Source: Actinomadura opuntiae (GTDB lineage: Bacteria > Actinomycetota > Actinomycetes > Streptosporangiales > Streptosporangiaceae). Taken from it: a stretch of DNA of 64,000 bases. The translations under genes were made by a program, and so were the position numbers. The stretch spans positions 124,001-188,000 of the forward strand of contig NZ_JASNWF010000009.1 of NCBI RefSeq assembly GCF_030283205.1, read 5' to 3'. The notes beneath the pieces are model-generated. The model had not been told where the DNA came from. It was given only the letters and a program-made list of their open reading frames with translations, and did no database searches. Shown in pieces: positions 26,841-36,044 of this stretch (position 1 is its first letter; the number at the start of each line of letters is the position of its first letter).

Positions 26841-28605
26841 ACCGCTCCGGCCGGCCGGTGTTGCCCGCCGGATCGGTCGCCCGGTACTCGACGGTATGCC
26901 GCCCCTTGGGGAGCCTGCCGTAGGTCAGCGAGTCGATCACGGTGCCGTTCTCGGAGAACCGCCACGGCGCGGTCGAGTCGGTCGGCCAGCCGAAGTAGTT
27001 GAACCAGCCGTCGCCGTCCACGCGGAACTCGGACACGACCACGCCCGGACGGTCGTCCGCGCCCGTCAGCTTCATGGTGAACGGTCCGTTGAAGACGTAC
27101 TCGGGAGTGCGCCCCGGACGAGCCTGCGCAGCGTCCGATAGCTGGACCTTGACGGTCGGACGCTGCGCGTCGATCGTCCACCTACGGGTTTTGGAGCCGA
27201 CCCTTGCGATGAGTGTGTGCGTGCCACTGCGCAGATGGAAACGCCCTAGCGCGATGTCGCGTTCGCTGCTGCGCACACGCCGTCCGTCGAGTTCCCAATG
27301 GACGACCGGCGTCTTCTTAGCGGGATGGGTCGTCTCCGCGTAGACGACGGACTCGGCGCCGACGGGCTCGTCAGTGGGAGTGGACGAGGTGAAGTCCAGG
27401 GGCACGTTGTCTGCAGGCGTCTTGAGGCGCGTGTTGACGGTCCATGTACGGACCTGGGTGAGCGCCGCGGACGCGCGTATGGCGGGGTCCCGCACGAAGC
27501 CGGTCGGGTCGGTGACCGTCGCGTTGACGGTGTGCGTGCCCTTCCTTAGATGGAGGCGCCTGAGGTCGAGGTTCGGCGACTTCCCTACGACCTTCCCGTC
27601 AGCAGACCACGTGACCGACAGTTGGTGCCCCGTAGGGTGCAGGGCCTCCACCCACAGGACACGGTCGTCGCCTACAGGCGCGTCCGTGGGCGTCTGCGCC
27701 TGGACGAGGTTGACCTTGCCGGAGATGCGCTGCGTCATCCGTTCCCGGGCGACCTGGTCGTAGTAGTAGCCGAGCGTCTTCATCATGGAGTGCTGGCTCG
27801 GCCGCCATACGCCCTTGCTGAAATAGAGGCCGCCCTCATAGCGGCCTATGACGCCGCCCGCTTCGCTGCGCTCTCCCAACCAGCGCCACCACTTCTGCTT
27901 CTGCGCCTTCATCTGCTCGACGGTCAGCAACGTGTGATGGATGGACGCGGGCTCCGGACCGGTGTACGTACCGCCCGGCACACCCCGTTGGTAGTAGTCG
28001 TACTCGTCATCGAGCCCGCCTAGCGAATGCCCGAGTTCGTGCGGTGCGATGAGGGCCGACATGGCGTTCCCGCCAGAGGACGTGGCGTACGTACCGCCGG
28101 CGCCTCCGTAGGTGTCGCTGTTGGCCATCGCGAGGATCTGCCGATTGCCCGCGTTGGTGCCCGGCACCATGTCCGCGTACTTCTTCGCCGCAGCGGAATC
28201 CATCACGAGCAGCCGCTGCAGACCGTCCTGCTTGCATCCGCTCCAGAAAGCCATGCTGAGCGGCGTCGTACGGCGCGGTGAGGACAGATCAGGGTCGCAG
28301 CTGACTCCCGACTGCGCCGACGTGATCTCGACCGCGTACACGTTGACGTAGCTGCGGTACGACTTGAACGGCTCGATCGTCCACATGTCGTTGAGGTGCT
28401 TGTCGAGGTCGGCGCGGAACTTCGGCATGTCCGCCGCCGTGTAGCCGTCGCCCATGACCACCAGGTTGAACCGCTTGGCCGGATCACCGGTGACCTGGAC
28501 CGGCACCACCGTCGCGTCCGCCGCCTGCGCCCGCGCGGGCACCGCCGCCAGGGCCGTCGCGGTGAGCGCCGCCGCGCCGATGATGCTCGTCCTGCCGATC
28601 CACAT
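26821..28605 (-). CDS. Secreted M64-type zinc metallopeptidase with Ig-like domains
   Basis: A 594-residue secreted protein. The signal peptide spans residues 1-28 (MWIGRTSIIGAAALTA...AQA). A FNLVVMGDGYTAADM N-terminal motif leads to the catalytic HELGHSLGGLDDEYDYY (first His at residue 189), which matches the M64 (IgA-peptidase-like) pattern HExGHSxxGLxDEY. The C-terminal ~300 residues hold at least three Ig-like units with repeated V.W..DG, RRLHLRKGTHTVNATV and GRFHLRSGTHTLIARV, each ending in a Thr-Arg-x-Trp-T. The ATG at 28605 has GGAGGAGG 8 bases upstream; the frame beyond it to 28683 is low complexity. It is isolated, with a convergent EamA gene. Substrate is unknown. Confidence 0.85.
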   Translation of the reverse strand: MWIGRTSIIGAAALTATALAAVPARAQAADATVVPVQVTGDPAKRFNLVVMGDGYTAADMPKFRADLDKHLNDMWTIEPFKSYRSYVNVYAVEITSAQSGVSCDPDLSSPRRTTPLSMAFWSGCKQDGLQRLLVMDSAAAKKYADMVPGTNAGNRQILAMANSDTYGGAGGTYATSSGGNAMSALIAPHELGHSLGGLDDEYDYYQRGVPGGTYTGPEPASIHHTLLTVEQMKAQKQKWWRWLGERSEAGGVIGRYEGGLYFSKGVWRPSQHSMMKTLGYYYDQVARERMTQRISGKVNLVQAQTPTDAPVGDDRVLWVEALHPTGHQLSVTWSADGKVVGKSPNLDLRRLHLRKGTHTVNATVTDPTGFVRDPAIRASAALTQVRTWTVNTRLKTPADNVPLDFTSSTPTDEPVGAESVVYAETTHPAKKTPVVHWELDGRRVRSSERDIALGRFHLRSGTHTLIARVGSKTRRWTIDAQRPTVKVQLSDAAQARPGRTPEYVFNGPFTMKLTGADDRPGVVVSEFRVDGDGWFNYFGWPTDSTAPWRFSENGTVIDSLTYGRLPKGRHTVEYRATDPAGNTGRPERFTVTLR

Positions 28606-28747
28606 GAACGGACCTCCTCCGGGCGGCGCGCGCGGGCCCTGCAGGCCCGGGGAGCGGCGCGCCGGTCCCGTCCCGCCGATCAAGCGGGACTGCCCGGATT
28701 ATCACTCCAAGATCCGCTTTTGTCTCCATGCGGGAACGCCGGATCGA

Positions 28748-28957
28748 TCAGAAACCGATCCGCCACAGCAGCAGGATGAGCGAGGACAGCCCCAGCCCCG
28801 CCGCGCCGAGCCGCACGTCCCCCAGCATGATCAGCAGCGCGCAGCCCGCGGCCGTCGCCGCCGACGCCCAGACCAGCCCCCGGCCGGCCGGCGTCTCCCC
28901 GTCCGGCGCGCCCGGGTCGAACTCGCGCTCCCAGCGCCGGAAGTCGTCCTCAGCCAT
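28748..28957 (-). CDS. Small two-helix membrane protein
   Basis: A 69-residue protein with a polar start (MAEDDFRRWEREFDPG) and two hydrophobic helices (about 28-45 and 52-67, ending LLLWRIGF). I do not recognise a named family. The ATG at 28957 has GGGAG upstream on the minus strand. It faces DLW-39 across a 222-bp divergent gap, and its length fits many small actinomycete envelope proteins. Confidence 0.6.
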   Translation of the reverse strand: MAEDDFRRWEREFDPGAPDGETPAGRGLVWASAATAAGCALLIMLGDVRLGAAGLGLSSLILLLWRIGF

Positions 28958-29179
28958 CGCCACTCCCGAGGGTCGTCCCTCGGGCCGCCTCGCCGCGCGC
29001 CCTGCCCGGCGGCGCCGCGCGGAGGCGGCACCCGGGATTGGACGATCGGTCCGATACCGGCGAGTGGGTGCGGACCGCCCGGGATCGGTTGCTAGGCTGC
29101 GGTGAGCCTGGGGGAGCAGACACTGATTCGTATCTACCCCGGGTTGAGACTTCATAGTCGAGGTGAAGGGGTCCACACC

Positions 29180-29299
29180 GTGAAGAAGCTACTGATTCTC
29201 GCCGTCGTCGCCCTCGGTGGCTTCGCCGTCTGGCGCCGCCTCCAGCAGGACCGCGCCGAGCTCGACCTGTGGACCGAGGCCACGTCGTCCGACAGCTGA
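29180..29299 (+). CDS. DLW-39 family protein
   Basis: A 39-residue protein starting (M)KKLLILAVVALGGFAVWRR, then LQQDRAELDLWTEATSS. A short hydrophobic helix, Arg pair, LWTEAT and a total of exactly 39 residues with DLW are the definition of this family, found near gyrA in many actinobacteria. GTG at 29180 is the start; GAGGTGAAGGGG is about 8 bases upstream. Function is unknown. It is probably a single-pass membrane or membrane-surface microprotein. Confidence 0.85.
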   Translation: MKKLLILAVVALGGFAVWRRLQQDRAELDLWTEATSSDS

Positions 29300-29324
29300 G
29301 ACGCCGGCGCCACCGGGCCCCGGC

Positions 29325-30041
29325 GTGAGCGGTGCGGCGCCGATCTCCATCGCCTGCATCGATCTCGCCGGGACCACCGTCGCGGACGGCGGCACGGTCG
29401 AGACCGCCTTCGCCGAGGCGATCGCCGCCCTGGGGATCGCCTCCGGCACGGCGGCCCACGACCGCGCCATGGTCCGCATCCGCGAGTCACGCGGCGGCTC
29501 GAAGATCGAGATCTTCCGCTCGCTCTTCGACGAGCCGCGCGCCCAGGCCGCGCACCTGGCCTTCGAGCGGTCCTATGACCAGCTCGTCGACCGGCACGGC
29601 CTGCGCCCCGTACCCGGCGCCGAACGCGCGCTCGAGCGCATCCGCGGCGCCGGGGTGCGCGTGTGCCTGCTGACCGGGTTCGGCCGCCGCACCCAGGCCC
29701 GCGTCCTGGACGCGCTCGGCTGGTGGGACCGCGTCGACCTGACGCTGTGCCCGCAGGACGCCGGCCGCGGCCGCCCGTGGCCCGACCTCGTCCTCACCGC
29801 CGCGCTCCGCCTCGGCGCGGGCGACGTCCGGCACATCGCCGTCTGCGGCGACACCGCGAACGACATGCTGACCGGCCGCCGCTCCGGCGCGTCGATCGTC
29901 GCGGGCGTCCTCACCGGCGCCCACGACCGCGACCGCCTCCTCGCCGCCGGCGCCACCCACGTCCTCCCGAGCGTCGCCGCCCTCCCCGACCTCCTCCTGC
30001 CCGCCCCGCTCGATGACGCGGCGCCCGCCGACCACCGGTAA
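29325..30041 (+). CDS. Phosphonatase-like HAD hydrolase
   Basis: A 238-residue haloacid-dehalogenase-type hydrolase with the phosphonatase-like signature. Motif I is DLAGTTVAD (nucleophile Asp near residue 12), motif II LLTGFGR, then the Pro-rich GRPWPDL and motif III/IV VCGDTANDML. No PhnW partner is present, so phosphonoacetaldehyde is not proven as substrate; the family also acts on phosphoglycolate-like compounds. The GTG at 29325 follows the DLW-39 stop by 25 bp, and a shared transcript is likely. Confidence 0.8.
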   Translation: MSGAAPISIACIDLAGTTVADGGTVETAFAEAIAALGIASGTAAHDRAMVRIRESRGGSKIEIFRSLFDEPRAQAAHLAFERSYDQLVDRHGLRPVPGAERALERIRGAGVRVCLLTGFGRRTQARVLDALGWWDRVDLTLCPQDAGRGRPWPDLVLTAALRLGAGDVRHIAVCGDTANDMLTGRRSGASIVAGVLTGAHDRDRLLAAGATHVLPSVAALPDLLLPAPLDDAAPADHR

Positions 30042-30055
30042 GCTTGACGCGCCGA

Positions 30056-30128
30056 GGGGCCTTAGCTCAGTTGGTAGAGCACCGGCTTTGCAAGCCGGGT
30101 GTCAGGGGTTCGAATCCCCTAGGCTCCA
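30056..30128 (+). tRNA. tRNA-Ala (anticodon TGC)
   Basis: A 73-nt cloverleaf: acceptor GGGGCCT/AGGCTCC (one G-U) plus discriminator A, D-arm AGCTCAGTTGGTAGAGC, anticodon loop TTTGCAA (TGC), T-loop GGTTCGAATCC. CCA is not encoded. Only 14 bp separate it from the hydrolase gene. Confidence 0.97.
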
Positions 30129-30138
30129 CCCACTCGAA

Positions 30139-30171
30139 AGCCCAGGTCAGGACTGAAGGCCGGCCTGGGCT
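30139..30171 (+). terminator. Terminator after tRNA-Ala
   Basis: AGCCCAGG (30139-30146) pairs with CCTGGGCT (30164-30171) around a 17-base loop that can add a small GGCCGGCC helix. CTCGTCTGT follows. Confidence 0.6.
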
Positions 30172-30231
30172 CTCGTCTGTCGGGGGGCTTCTCTTCCGCC
30201 TTTTCTTCGGAGGGGCGGTAGCGTCGCGTTC

Positions 30232-30828
30232 GTGAACGATGGGGCGATCGATGTCTTCCAGGCCGACCGACCGGACGACTCCGGCCGGGTTACCCTGCGT
30301 CACCTTGCTGGTCGGGATCAGGACGAGTTCATTGGCTTGGTGCGAGCCAGCGCGGAACTGCACGGGCCGTGGATGTCTCTGCCGAGCACGCCGGAGCAGT
30401 ACCGGGCTTATGTCAGGCGGTACGCGCGGCCCGATGAGGAGTCGGTGCTGGTCTGCTTGCGCGGCAGTGGAGCCATCGCCGGTGTGGTCAACATCAACAG
30501 CATCATTCGGGGACGGTTCCAGTCCGGGTCGATCGCCTATGCCGCCTTCGCTCCTACCGCCGGTCAGGGATACATGACCGAAGGAGTGACGCTGGTCGTG
30601 CGTTATGCCTTCGAGCAGTTGCAGCTTCACCGGCTCGAAGCTCAGATACAGCCGGACAACCACGCCTCCATCAATCTGGTTCGACGGGCCGGCTTCCGTT
30701 ATGAGGGGTGCTCGCCCGAGCTTCTGTACATCGATGGGGCCTGGCGAGACCACGAGCGGTGGGCGATCACCAACACAATGATCGACATCGCGCCCACGCG
30801 TCCGCATGCGACCCTGCCAGAGCGTTAG
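30232..30828 (+). CDS. GNAT acetyltransferase (RimJ/RimL type)
   Basis: A 198-residue GNAT. VTLRHLAGRDQDEFIGLVRAS opens the domain. SIAYAAFAPTAGQGYMTEGV carries the acetyl-CoA-binding loop (G-Q-G-Y-M-T-E, where RimJ/L enzymes have G-x-G-x-A/M-T-E-A). HRLEAQIQPDNHASINLVRRAGF and YEGCSPELLYIDGAWRDHERWA follow, a classic RimJ end. The family acetylates N-terminal amines of ribosomal proteins or other amines; the target is unknown. GTG at 30232 is only about 100 bp after tRNA-Ala. It is less GC-rich than the core genes. Confidence 0.85.
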   Translation: MNDGAIDVFQADRPDDSGRVTLRHLAGRDQDEFIGLVRASAELHGPWMSLPSTPEQYRAYVRRYARPDEESVLVCLRGSGAIAGVVNINSIIRGRFQSGSIAYAAFAPTAGQGYMTEGVTLVVRYAFEQLQLHRLEAQIQPDNHASINLVRRAGFRYEGCSPELLYIDGAWRDHERWAITNTMIDIAPTRPHATLPER

Positions 30829-31022
30829 AGCCCCGTTCGCGCTGAACCGGAGCCCAGGTCGTGACTGCGGTCTGCGTTTTCGTGTTGGAAGCGCTTCGCC
30901 TCGCGTTCGTGGGAGAGGGGATCGCAGGGGAACAGCGTGGATCTCGCCTGGGCGGACGAAGCCTGCCGGTGGCGCGGGCGGTGACTGTCGACAGCCGGGG
31001 GTCTCGGACGTATTTTCCGGTC

Positions 31023-31316
31023 ATGGCAGGGGTGAGTCCGCAGCGGGTCGCGTTCGATGCGGCGCGGGTATTGGTGTCGGCGGCGGGCAGTGATCTGTGC
31101 TGGTGGTTGTGCGGTGAGGTCGGGCGGTGCCTGGGGACGAGATATGAGACGCGGTTGCTGGAGACCCGTTTGCGGCTGCAGGAGGACGACGTCTATTTCA
31201 AAGAGGCGGGGTGCTGGCGCGCCATTCTGGACGACGCACTCCGGGATCGGCCGGATGTGGCCGAGTGTCTTTACCGGGTGATCGGTCCGCTGCTGGGTGC
31301 TTCGCCCGGGCACTGA
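31023..31316 (+). CDS. Hypothetical protein, 97 residues
   Basis: A 97-residue helical protein with MAGVSPQRVAFDAARVLVSAAGSDLCWWLCGEVGR, then a RLLETRLRLQEDD repeat and YRVIGPLLGA. I do not recognise its family. The ATG at 31023 is the best start; the frame is open back to 30861, but the upstream part looks random. It lies alone between the GNAT and MFS genes, with no clear promoter visible. Confidence 0.45.
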   Translation: MAGVSPQRVAFDAARVLVSAAGSDLCWWLCGEVGRCLGTRYETRLLETRLRLQEDDVYFKEAGCWRAILDDALRDRPDVAECLYRVIGPLLGASPGH

Positions 31317-31412
31317 GTCGTCAGGGGCGGGCGTCCGGTACAACGAGGGGTTGTGGGTGCCGGACGGGGCGTTGTTTGTGGGCGGCGGGCGGCGGGTGTT
31401 TGATCGTCGGCG

Positions 31413-32675
31413 ATGAAGAGACGGGGAGACGGGCTCGGGCGGGATTTCGCGTGGCTGTGGCGCGCCTACACGGTGAGCACGCTGGGGACCTTCCTGGCGA
31501 TGGACGCGTTCCCGCTGATCGCCGTCCTGGTGCTGCACGTGGGGCCGGCGCAGGTGTCCATGATCGCCGCGACGAGCGGAACGGCGGCCGCGCTGCTCGC
31601 GGTGCCGCTGGGGCCGTGGATCGAGTTCCAGTACAAGCGGCGGTTGATGGTCCGGGCGGATCTGCTGCGGTTCGCGGTCCTGTCGACGGTGCCGATCGCG
31701 TACGGGCTGGAGGCGTTGACGTACGTGCACCTGCTCGTGGTGGCGGTGGTCGTCGCTCTGGCGGACATCGTGTTCCGGGGGGCCAGCGGGGCGCATCTCA
31801 AGGCGCTGGTGCCGCAGCGGCAGCTGATGGAGGCCAACGGCAGGTTCGAGACGGTGCAGTGGATGTCGACGGCGGTCGGGCCGCCGGCGGGCGGGGCGCT
31901 GATCGGGGTGCTGGGACCGGTGGTCACGGTGCTGCTGGACGCGGTCAGCTACGTGCTGTCGGCGCTGGGCGTCCGGAAGATCGCGGCGCCCGAGCCCGAG
32001 CCGCCGGAGCGGACGGCCGGCGCGTCGCGGTGGGCGGAGATCGGCGAGGGGTGGCGGGTGATCGCGGCGCGGCGGGAGCTGCGGCTGCTGTTCGCCAACA
32101 GCGTGCTCACCGGGGCGCTCATCATGGCGACGGCTCCGCTGCTGACGTATCTGATGCTCCACGATCTGGGGTTCTCGCCGCTGGAGTACGGGCTGGCGTT
32201 CGGGGTGCCGTGCGTGGGCGGGATCTTCGGTGCGCGGGTCTCCCGGCCGCTCGTCCAGCGCTACGGGCGGCGCGCGATCATGCTCGTGTTCGGGGTGGGC
32301 AGGGCGTTGTGGCTGGTCGGGCTGGCGTTCGTCGGGACGGGGATCGGTGCGCTCCTGCTGGTGATGGCGATGGAGTTCGGGATCATCACCTGCATGGGGG
32401 TGTTCAACCCCATCTACGCGACGCGGAGGCTCGAGCTGGTCGAGGCCGGGAAGGTCGCCCGGATGGTGACCGCCTGGACGGTCAGTTCGCGCACGGCCAT
32501 CGCTCTTCTCACTGCGGTGTGGGGTGTGCTGGCAGGGTTCGTGGGGGTTCGGGCGGCCATCGCGGTGGCGGGCGTGCTGCTCATCGCGGCCTGCGGGTTC
32601 CTGCCGTGGCGCCGGGAGCCGTCCCCGGTCGAGGACGACGCGTCGCCCGAGGCGGGAGTTCGCGTCCCGGGATGA
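31413..32675 (+). CDS. MFS transporter
   Basis: A 420-residue major facilitator with twelve membrane segments, opening LGRDFAWLWRAYTVSTLGTF. The middle loop after helix 6 (APEPEPPERTAG) separates the halves. It resembles the MFS exporters with LARNDA-like loop variants (here ANGRFETVQWMSTAVGPPAGG), which transport drugs or enterobactin-like compounds; the substrate is unknown. The last 95 bases overlap the convergent cydC 3' end, so both C-termini are encoded on opposite strands of the same DNA. Confidence 0.85.
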   Translation: MKRRGDGLGRDFAWLWRAYTVSTLGTFLAMDAFPLIAVLVLHVGPAQVSMIAATSGTAAALLAVPLGPWIEFQYKRRLMVRADLLRFAVLSTVPIAYGLEALTYVHLLVVAVVVALADIVFRGASGAHLKALVPQRQLMEANGRFETVQWMSTAVGPPAGGALIGVLGPVVTVLLDAVSYVLSALGVRKIAAPEPEPPERTAGASRWAEIGEGWRVIAARRELRLLFANSVLTGALIMATAPLLTYLMLHDLGFSPLEYGLAFGVPCVGGIFGARVSRPLVQRYGRRAIMLVFGVGRALWLVGLAFVGTGIGALLLVMAMEFGIITCMGVFNPIYATRRLELVEAGKVARMVTAWTVSSRTAIALLTAVWGVLAGFVGVRAAIAVAGVLLIAACGFLPWRREPSPVEDDASPEAGVRVPG

Positions 32676-34398
32676 CCGGATGCTCGGTCTCGCGCTGCCA
32701 CAGGGTGCGGTAGAGGCCGGGCCGGGAGACCAGCTCGGCGTGGGTTCCGCGGTCCGCCACGCGCCCCTCGGACAGGACGATGATCTCGTCGACGGCGTCC
32801 AGGCCGGTGAGGCGGTGGGTGACGAGCAGGGTCATCCGGCCCTCGGTGGCGCTGAGCAGGTCGGCGGTGAGCTCGTCGGCGGTCGCGGTGTCGAGGTGTT
32901 CGGCGGGCTCGTCCAGGAGCAGGATCGGGAAGCCGGCGAGCAGGGCGCGGGCCAGGGCGATGCGCTGCCGCTGGCCGCCGGACACCCGGGCGCCGTGCTC
33001 GCCGACGCGGGTGGCGAGGCCGCGAGGCAGCGCGTCGACCCAGTCGAGGAGGCGGGCGCGGCGCAGGGCGTCGCGGATCTCCTCGTCGGTGGCGGTCGGA
33101 CGGGCGAGGCGGACGTTCTCCTCGATCGTCGAGTCGAAGAGGTGCGCGTCCTGCGCGCACAGGCCGATGACCGTCCGGACGTCGTCGCCGGTCAGCGCGC
33201 GCAGGTCGACGCCGTTCAGGGACGCCGAGCCGGACGCGGGTTCCAGGAAGCGGAGCAGCACGGAGGTCAGGGTCGTCTTCCCCGAGCCGGACGGGCCGAC
33301 GATCGCGCACCGGCGGCCCGGCGCGAGGTCGAGGGAGACGCCGTCGAGGGCGTAGGGGGCGGTGGGCGTCCACCGGGCCCGGAGGTCCTCGATCCGGAGG
33401 GTGTGGGGCGCGGCGGGGAGCCGTGAGGGGGCGGACGGGTCCTCGACCGGCACCGGAGCGTCCAGGACGGCGAAGATCCGCGCGGCCGAACGGCGGACGC
33501 GCTCCAGGTGCTGGGCGGCCAGCGGCAGCCCGGCGACGACCTCGAACGCGGCCAGCGGCAGCAGGACGATCACCGCGAGCAGCACCCCGTCGAGGGCGCC
33601 GGAGCGGACGGCGGGGACGCCCACGGCGAGGGCACCCCATACGGCCAGCCCTCCGGCGAGGGCGGAGACGGCCGCGCCGAGGCCCGCGGACGTGGCGGAA
33701 CGCGCGGTGGCGCGGGTGAAGGCGCGGTCCAGGCGGGCGGCTTCGGCGAGCTGTGCCGGTGCGGCGCCGTAGGCGATGAGTTCGGGCGCGCCCTGGAGGG
33801 TGTCGACGACATGGGACGTCAGTTCGCCGCGCAGGTCGGTCGTCCGGCGCTCGGCCCGGCGCGCTATAGCGGACGACAACCAGGGCGCGGCGACGCCCGC
33901 AACGAGCAAGGCGAGCAGCAGAACGACGCCTGCCGAAGGAAGCAGCGCCCATGCAAGCCCTACCGAAACCCCGCCCACAATGACGGCGACCGTGCAGGGC
34001 AGCAGAACACGGAGGAAGAGGTCCTGTACGGCGTCGACGTCGGCGACGAGTCGGTTCAGCAGGTCGCCGCCACGGAACGCGGGAAGTCCGCCGGGCGCGA
34101 GCCGTTCCAGCCGCTCGTACACGCGCGCGCGTAGATCGGCCAGGATGCGGAACGTCGCGTCATGGCCGACGAGGCGTTCGGCATAGCGGAACACGCCGCG
34201 GCCTAGGCCGAACGCGCGGACGGCCACGATCGCGACCATCAGCATCAGCACGGGCGGATGCTGCGCCGCGCGCGAGATGAGCCATGCGGACGTCGCCATG
34301 AGGCCGACGCCGCTGCCGAGGGCCAGGACGCCGAACAGCACGGCGAGCAGCAGCCGTCCCCGCGCCGGGCGGGCGAGCCTGATCAGCCGGAGGATCAT
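32581..34398 (-). CDS. cydC: ABC transporter CydC (cytochrome bd assembly)
   Basis: A 605-residue half-transporter of the CydDC type, with about six membrane segments, then a nucleotide-binding domain: Walker A GPSGSGKTT, signature VSGGQRQRIALARALL, Walker B FPILLLDEPAEHLD. CydDC exports thiols such as glutathione and cysteine, or moves heme, for cytochrome bd maturation. The ATG at 34398 overlaps the cydD stop (ATGA). The last ~30 residues (Pro/Arg/Thr-rich) lie in the overlap with the MFS gene. Order cydA-cydB-cydD-cydC matches other actinobacteria. Confidence 0.92.
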   Translation of the reverse strand: MILRLIRLARPARGRLLLAVLFGVLALGSGVGLMATSAWLISRAAQHPPVLMLMVAIVAVRAFGLGRGVFRYAERLVGHDATFRILADLRARVYERLERLAPGGLPAFRGGDLLNRLVADVDAVQDLFLRVLLPCTVAVIVGGVSVGLAWALLPSAGVVLLLALLVAGVAAPWLSSAIARRAERRTTDLRGELTSHVVDTLQGAPELIAYGAAPAQLAEAARLDRAFTRATARSATSAGLGAAVSALAGGLAVWGALAVGVPAVRSGALDGVLLAVIVLLPLAAFEVVAGLPLAAQHLERVRRSAARIFAVLDAPVPVEDPSAPSRLPAAPHTLRIEDLRARWTPTAPYALDGVSLDLAPGRRCAIVGPSGSGKTTLTSVLLRFLEPASGSASLNGVDLRALTGDDVRTVIGLCAQDAHLFDSTIEENVRLARPTATDEEIRDALRRARLLDWVDALPRGLATRVGEHGARVSGGQRQRIALARALLAGFPILLLDEPAEHLDTATADELTADLLSATEGRMTLLVTHRLTGLDAVDEIIVLSEGRVADRGTHAELVSRPGLYRTLWQRETEHPVIPGRELPPRATRRPRPGTAPGATAGTRRPR

Positions 34399-36044
34399 GC
34401 CGTCACCGCCGCGGGCGCGACGGCGACGACCCGGTCGGCCAGCGTGGTGAGGGCCGGGCGGTGCGCGACGAGCAGGACGGTCCGTCCGGCCTTCAGGCGC
34501 TCGACGGCGTCGATCACGGCGGCCTCGCTTTCGCCGTCGAGGTTGGAGGTGGGCTCGTCCAGCAGCAGGAGCGGCCCGTCGCGGAGGAAGGCGCGGGCGA
34601 GGGCGATGCGCTGGCGCTGGCCCGCCGACAGCCCGGATCCCCGGTCGCCGAGCACCGTCGCGAACCCGTTCGGCAGGGCCGAGATGAACTCCAGCGCGTT
34701 CGCGGCCTCGGCGGCGTCCCGAACCGCGGCGTCCGATGCGTCCGGGCGGCCGAGGCGGATGTTGTCGGCGACCGTCCCGGCGAACAGGTAGGGGCGCTGC
34801 GGGACCCAGGTGATCCGTTCGCGCCAGGCGTCCGGGGAGAGGTCGCCGAGGTCGGTCCAGTCGACCAGGACGCGCCCGGCGTCCGGCCGGACGAACCCGA
34901 GCAGCACCGACAGCACGGTCGACTTCCCGGCGCCGCTCGGCCCGACCAGCGCGACCGTCTCGCCGGGGTGGACGGTCAGCGAGAAGTCCGCGAGCGCGGG
35001 GCCGCGGGGGTAGGTCACCGTCACCCCGTCCAGCCGGAGGGTCGCGCGCGAGAGGTCCGGAACGTCCGATCGGGTCCCCGCGGCGGGCAGCGGCGTCTCG
35101 AGCACCTCGAAGATCCGCGACGCGGCGGTGAGGCCCTCGACGCTGGCGTGGTACTGCGCGCCGACCTGCCGCAGCGGCAGGTATGCCTCCGGCGCCAGGA
35201 CCAGGACGAGCAGCGCGGTCTCCAGCCCGAGCCCGCCGTCGACGAGCCGCAGCCCGATCGACACGGCGACGAGCGCGACCGACAGCGTCGACAGCAGCTC
35301 CAGCACGAGCGCGGACAGGAACGCGATCCGCAGCGTCGCCATCGTCGCGCGCCGGTGCCGGTCGGTGACCTCGCGGATCCGGTCGGCCTGCGCCCGCGCC
35401 CGGCCGAAGATCTTGAGCGTGGGCAGGCCGGCGACGACGTCGAGGAAGTGCGCGGCGAGGACCGACAGCGTCCGCCACCGCCGGTCCATCTTCCGCCGCG
35501 TGGTGAGCCCGACGAGGATCGCGAAGACCGGGACGAGGGGCAGCGTCGCCGCGATCGTGACGGCGGACGGCCAGTCGCCGAGCAGGATCCGCAGCCCGAC
35601 GGCCGCCGGGACGATCACCGCGAGGACGAGTTGCGGCAGGTAGCGGGAGAAGTAGTCGTCCAGCGCGTCGATGCCGCGGGTGGCGAGGGTGGCGAGCTCG
35701 CCGCTGCGCTCGCCGGACAGCCAGCGCGGCCCGAGCGCCATCGCGTGGGCGAGCAGCCGGCCGCGCAGCTGCGACTTCACCGCGGCGGACGAGCGGTGCG
35801 CCGCGACCTCCTGCAGCCAGGCGACCAGCGCCCGGCCGGCCACGACGCCGAGCAGGAGCAGCATCGGGGTGCGCAGGTCGCGGAGCGAGGCGCCGCCGAG
35901 GAACGCCCGGGTGAGCATGTCCGCGAGCAGCGTCGCCTGCAAGATGATCAGCGCGGCGGTGGCGGTGCCGAGCGCCACCGACGCCAGCAGGAAGATCCGG
36001 GTCGTCCGGGCGTAGCGCAGCAGGCGCGGGTCGAGGGGCTTCAC
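34395..36044 (-). CDS. cydD: ABC transporter CydD (cytochrome bd assembly)
   Basis: A 549-residue half-transporter, partner of CydC. The membrane domain starts KPLDPRLLRYARTTRIF and contains GERSGELATLATRGIDALD. The nucleotide-binding domain has Walker A GPSGAGKST, signature LSAGQRQRIALARAF (Ala replacing the second Gly) and Walker B LLLLDEPTSNLD. GTG at 36044 overlaps the cydB stop (GTGA). cydD-cydC read as two separate, overlapping genes, unlike the fused cydCD of many Streptomyces. Confidence 0.92.
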   Translation of the reverse strand: MKPLDPRLLRYARTTRIFLLASVALGTATAALIILQATLLADMLTRAFLGGASLRDLRTPMLLLLGVVAGRALVAWLQEVAAHRSSAAVKSQLRGRLLAHAMALGPRWLSGERSGELATLATRGIDALDDYFSRYLPQLVLAVIVPAAVGLRILLGDWPSAVTIAATLPLVPVFAILVGLTTRRKMDRRWRTLSVLAAHFLDVVAGLPTLKIFGRARAQADRIREVTDRHRRATMATLRIAFLSALVLELLSTLSVALVAVSIGLRLVDGGLGLETALLVLVLAPEAYLPLRQVGAQYHASVEGLTAASRIFEVLETPLPAAGTRSDVPDLSRATLRLDGVTVTYPRGPALADFSLTVHPGETVALVGPSGAGKSTVLSVLLGFVRPDAGRVLVDWTDLGDLSPDAWRERITWVPQRPYLFAGTVADNIRLGRPDASDAAVRDAAEAANALEFISALPNGFATVLGDRGSGLSAGQRQRIALARAFLRDGPLLLLDEPTSNLDGESEAAVIDAVERLKAGRTVLLVAHRPALTTLADRVVAVAPAAVTA

